The notes beneath the pieces are model-generated. The model was not told the DNA's origin. It searched no databases and was given only the letters and a program-made list of their open reading frames with translations. From contig CM024755.1 in the NCBI GenBank assembly GCA_014218235.1, positions 161,503,941 to 161,567,940 on the forward strand: 64,000 nt of DNA, read 5' to 3'. The DNA is from Colocasia esculenta. Taxonomy: Eukaryota > Streptophyta > Magnoliopsida > Alismatales > Araceae. Every line of letters starts with the position of its first letter. The first letter of the stretch is position 1. This document shows, piece after piece, positions 60,819 to 64,000 of this stretch. Made by a program: the position numbers and the translations under genes.

Positions 60819-60832
60819 AAAAAGGGAAGAAA
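60819..60832 (+). other. Polypurine tract of copia host
   Basis: AAAAAGGGAAGAAA preceded by AATGAC, a wording common just before the 3' LTR in copia elements with an extra ORF. The LTR would start near 60838 and is cut by A3 after about 70 bp. Confidence 0.6.
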
Positions 60833-60908
60833 CATTCTGAAATACATACTTCAAAATTTTCTAGCAAATTATTTTAGCTCTTTTAATATGCAAACTCTTT
60901 ATGTTTGG

Positions 60909-63900
60909 TGTAAGACCCTCGAGTTTCCGTCGTATTTTTCGTATTTATGTGTGTATATTGTGTTGAGTATGTATGTACATATTTACGTGGATATTAAAAT
61001 AGTATAAATACGTGTACATGTGTTTATATTAAACGTAAATAATGTATGTATTGCATGATGATAGTGTGAATATAATACCATGTACATATTGCATGTATAG
61101 AAGCTTAGTATGCATGGTTTTCTGCATAATTAGGGTTCTGGCCGAAGGACCCTATTGGCGTCAACCCCTGGCCGCTGAGGTTTGTTAGCGTCCAGCCCTG
61201 GACGCCAACACCACTCCGGCGTCCAGCGATATGGACGCCAACCTCTCTGACCTGCATGCGCAGCAGAGCTGCTGTCTTCTGAAACAAGGCATGGCAACCA
61301 TTGGGGGGATGTCCCCCAACGGCTCTCAGGCTGTCTAATCGGCATGGTGAGTGGGTGAGGGCCTCTCCTACATGCTGAACCCGAAATGGTCTCTCCCCAC
61401 TTCTCACTTTCACCCTTGCAAGAGGAGAGAAGAGGAGAGAAAACCCTAGAGCATTCTGTGAGAAAACCCCACTTAGAACCCTAAAATCCGACCCCTTGAA
61501 GCTGGTTTTGGAGATCTTCTGCATCAAGGAGGGAGCTGAAGCAAAGGGGAAGGGTCCCCATCATCCCCTCGGCGTGGAGATCACCCAGGAGCCCGGAGGG
61601 AGACGATCTTGGAGGTGCTTCTGCAACTTCTTGGAACTGCCCAAGGAGGTCTTCTTCGAGCCATAAATCTCTTGGAGGATTTTTAGAGAGGCAAGTGACC
61701 TATCTATGGTATCCCCGTATGAGTCTAGGAGGTTTCTATGATTTTTATGAAATTTTCCTCGAGTCCTAGACCCTCCATTTCACCCAAATTTCAGAGCTCG
61801 GGTCTGTGTTTCTGCACAGACCTGAGTAAACGACAAGGTCCCTGGACGCCCAGTTCTCCTTGGCGTCCATCGACCATGCCGCTGACTCTGAGTCAGCGGC
61901 CAGAGACCGCCGTCTAGTTCTTCAGGACAGAACAGTGAGCTGTTCTGTCCCTCTTATACGTTAATTTCGTTATGATTTCCGTGATGAGGATATATGGTAT
62001 CCTATAAGCTATGTATATTGTGCATGGTGGTTGTGAATGAATGTGGTGTGATGGTGAATGTGGAAAAAAAAATTGTGTCTTAATCTTGTGAGCATGACTT
62101 GTAGATAATTTTGCAAACCCATGTTCCATGACTACAGTGAGTTGAATGCCTTGATTTCGGTCTAATCATGAAGTATGGTCAGCATGTGTGTTTGCAAATT
62201 AGGAAACTTATCCATGATTGTGCAATTTGTTAATAGTTCGGTTCGATAGAATAGAAGTATGCAAAATGATTCGTAGTGTTAAATCCATAGATGTATGAAT
62301 TAGGGAAATGTTGTACTCTAATTTCATGCAATGTTGGTAGCTTATGCTAAACAGCAAGTGGTAAATTGCATGATGTGTAAATTCCATGTTAACGTAAATT
62401 GTGAATAATGTGCTAATTAGGTGTTTGATTTTCTGTAAATCCTATTTAGCTCAGAAAAATCTGAAAAATTGAGGGTATGATTTTGAACCCGAAAACAGCA
62501 TGTGGTTAAAATTTCAGGTTAATTGGAACAGTAAATAAAAAGTTATGTGTTTTCATGTGAATTGTGAATAATTCGTACATATGATCGTAATGTGATTTTA
62601 TTTTGTTTAAACCAGCATGATAGTGTGTTCATATGTGTTAACCTTGAAACTCTGTAGTACCATGTTAGTAAAAACAGAGGTGTTCATGTGAGTGAGAAAG
62701 TGAATGTGATGAAAGTGTAAAGTGTAAAAACATGTGTAAAACGGTAAATGTGTGAAAGTGTAAACTGTGCCAATGTGATACTGCTTCCGAGAAGGCAGTG
62801 GAGCTGTATCAGGAAAAGTCCCCCTGAGAAAGTTCATTGTGTTAAGTGACCCTAAGGGCATTAGGGGGAAATCCTGGAGGTGGACAAGTACCACTGGTTA
62901 GGGTGGAGACTTGTTCTCCGGTCTGCGCAGTCCAAGAGTCCATTGAATGCCTAGATGGTGTCTATGTGTTATGTGATGTGAATGTGTCCTCTTTGGTGGT
63001 TTGGACTATGTGTCACGGCACTAAAACATGTGTAAAGTGTAATGTGTAAAGTGTATGTGACCATGTGTAAATGTGTAAGTGACATGTGAATGTGTATGTG
63101 TAAAGTGTAACCATGTGAAAAGAGAAAATTGTGAAAAAAAAAAGAAATGTGAAATTCAGATGTGTAAATGTGTATTGAAATCATGTGAGGCTAAATCTGA
63201 AACCGTATGAATTCAGCAAATGCATGTTATCAATTCCATGTTTATGTGTGCAAAGTGTTTAGAATCCATGTTAGGAACAATTATGAGTATGTGTGCAAAG
63301 CGGCATGATAGATTGTTCATATATTATGTTCTAAGCCACGTTGTAGCTTCCATGTGTAGGTTTATAGTCATTGAACCATATGAAACCAGCAACCTAAAGC
63401 ATGATTAAAAGTTATGTATGTACTTAAGAACATGTGGAATCCATGCTAATTATGTTCCCCGTTCATGTATGTAAATTGTTCATGTCAATAGCTCTCACGT
63501 TTTGATTAAAGTCCCATGAGTGAATGAATAGAGACCATGTGTAGGTGAATGTTATTTTTGAAATCTGAAAGCATGCGTCATGTATAAAATTGTAGAACCT
63601 TCATGATAGGTTGAAAACTTAAATGGACTAGCATGCTATGTGTTGTAAAATGTAATGTGTGTGTAGAAACCACTAGGACTTGTACGTGTATATCATGCAT
63701 AGTTACTTGCTGAGTCCCTGGACTCACTCCTTGCTTCGGCGTACAGGTATAGTTGGTGACACCGTACCCTCGGAGGAGGCAGCAGAGACGGACTCCGAGC
63801 GTGGAGACTAGCCAGCTTTTGAGATCCTTGTGATTGTGTGTACTTCTTAGTATGTACTTGGACATTGTATTAGAACTATCATTAAAAGAATGTAATATGT

Positions 63901-64000
63901 GGACATTTTGTATCTCTATTTCAGCAATTTAAATCATGTGAATTTTAGTTCCTTTTTGCAAATTGTAAACTGCATGTATGTTTAATGTGGATGATGAATG
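60909..64000 (+). repeat. Family A LTR (A3), runs out of the window
   Basis: Starts TGTAAGACCCTCGAG and contains, in order, two clusters of TTGGCGTCCA-type words (61,155-61,245 and 61,840-61,925). The AAATCCTGGAGGTGGACAAG module shared with A1 and A2 is near 62,868, the GAGTC/GACTC stem at 63,712-63,725 and ACAGGTATAG at 63,743. It is clearly more diverged from A1 than A2 is. The left flank is tttgg; the right end is just beyond the window. Confidence 0.88.

Overview
This window is repeat-dominated plant nuclear DNA, almost certainly from a flowering plant. The evidence is several Ty3/gypsy chromoviruses with 2.6-3.1 kb LTRs, Ty1/copia fragments, a plant-type LINE, initiator-Met primer sites, and the intron-bearing remnant of TH2, a plant thiamine-salvage gene. 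Species cannot be told from sequence alone. All homology calls and identity estimates were made by eye. No intact host gene, rRNA, tRNA or CRISPR array was found.

Left third (1-20.5 kb). The 3' end of a chromovirus (family A: integrase, chromodomain, polypurine tract, 3' LTR 1056-3699) abuts a minus-strand LTR (family H). H is split by a complete chromovirus, family D (4420-14959, minus strand, 5-bp duplication gtctt), whose gag-pol carries several stops and frameshifts. A SIRE-like copia LTR (about 16512-17520), two minisatellites, an (AT)n tract, a possible Helitron terminus and a run of strong hairpins (19983-20112) follow.

Middle (20.5-36.4 kb). A 5'-truncated LINE (minus) carries a solo LTR of family E at 23401-23876. 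A nearly identical-LTR non-autonomous element of the same family (E2, 24309-26963) sits next to or inside an intron of a TH2 pseudogene (minus, about 27004-29182). One TH2 exon-intron segment has been copied in inverted orientation, giving roughly 300-bp arms. A Tat-like non-autonomous element (F, 30366-36387, minus) carries a 68-bp tandem array and a gene on the opposite (+) strand that resembles the 'putative gypsy type transposon' family.

Right part (36.4-64 kb). Target-site duplications allow a nested stack to be read. A copia RNase H end (37206-37661) and a downstream non-canonical, env-position ORF region (about 54.0-60.5 kb) look like one old copia element. It was hit by a family A LTR (37717-53936, TSD actta), which was hit by chromovirus B (37878-51381, TSD gtatg), which was hit in its integrase by solo LTR C (44696-47440, TSD tccag/tccaa). 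The same copia host also received a D-type solo LTR (54491-57340, TSD ataca) and another family A LTR (60909 to the window end).

How the parts relate: the chromoviruses share a gag-protease-RT-RNase H-integrase-chromodomain order and share LTR modules despite being different families. Host-derived sequence is limited to the TH2 remnant and a few unassigned spacers.
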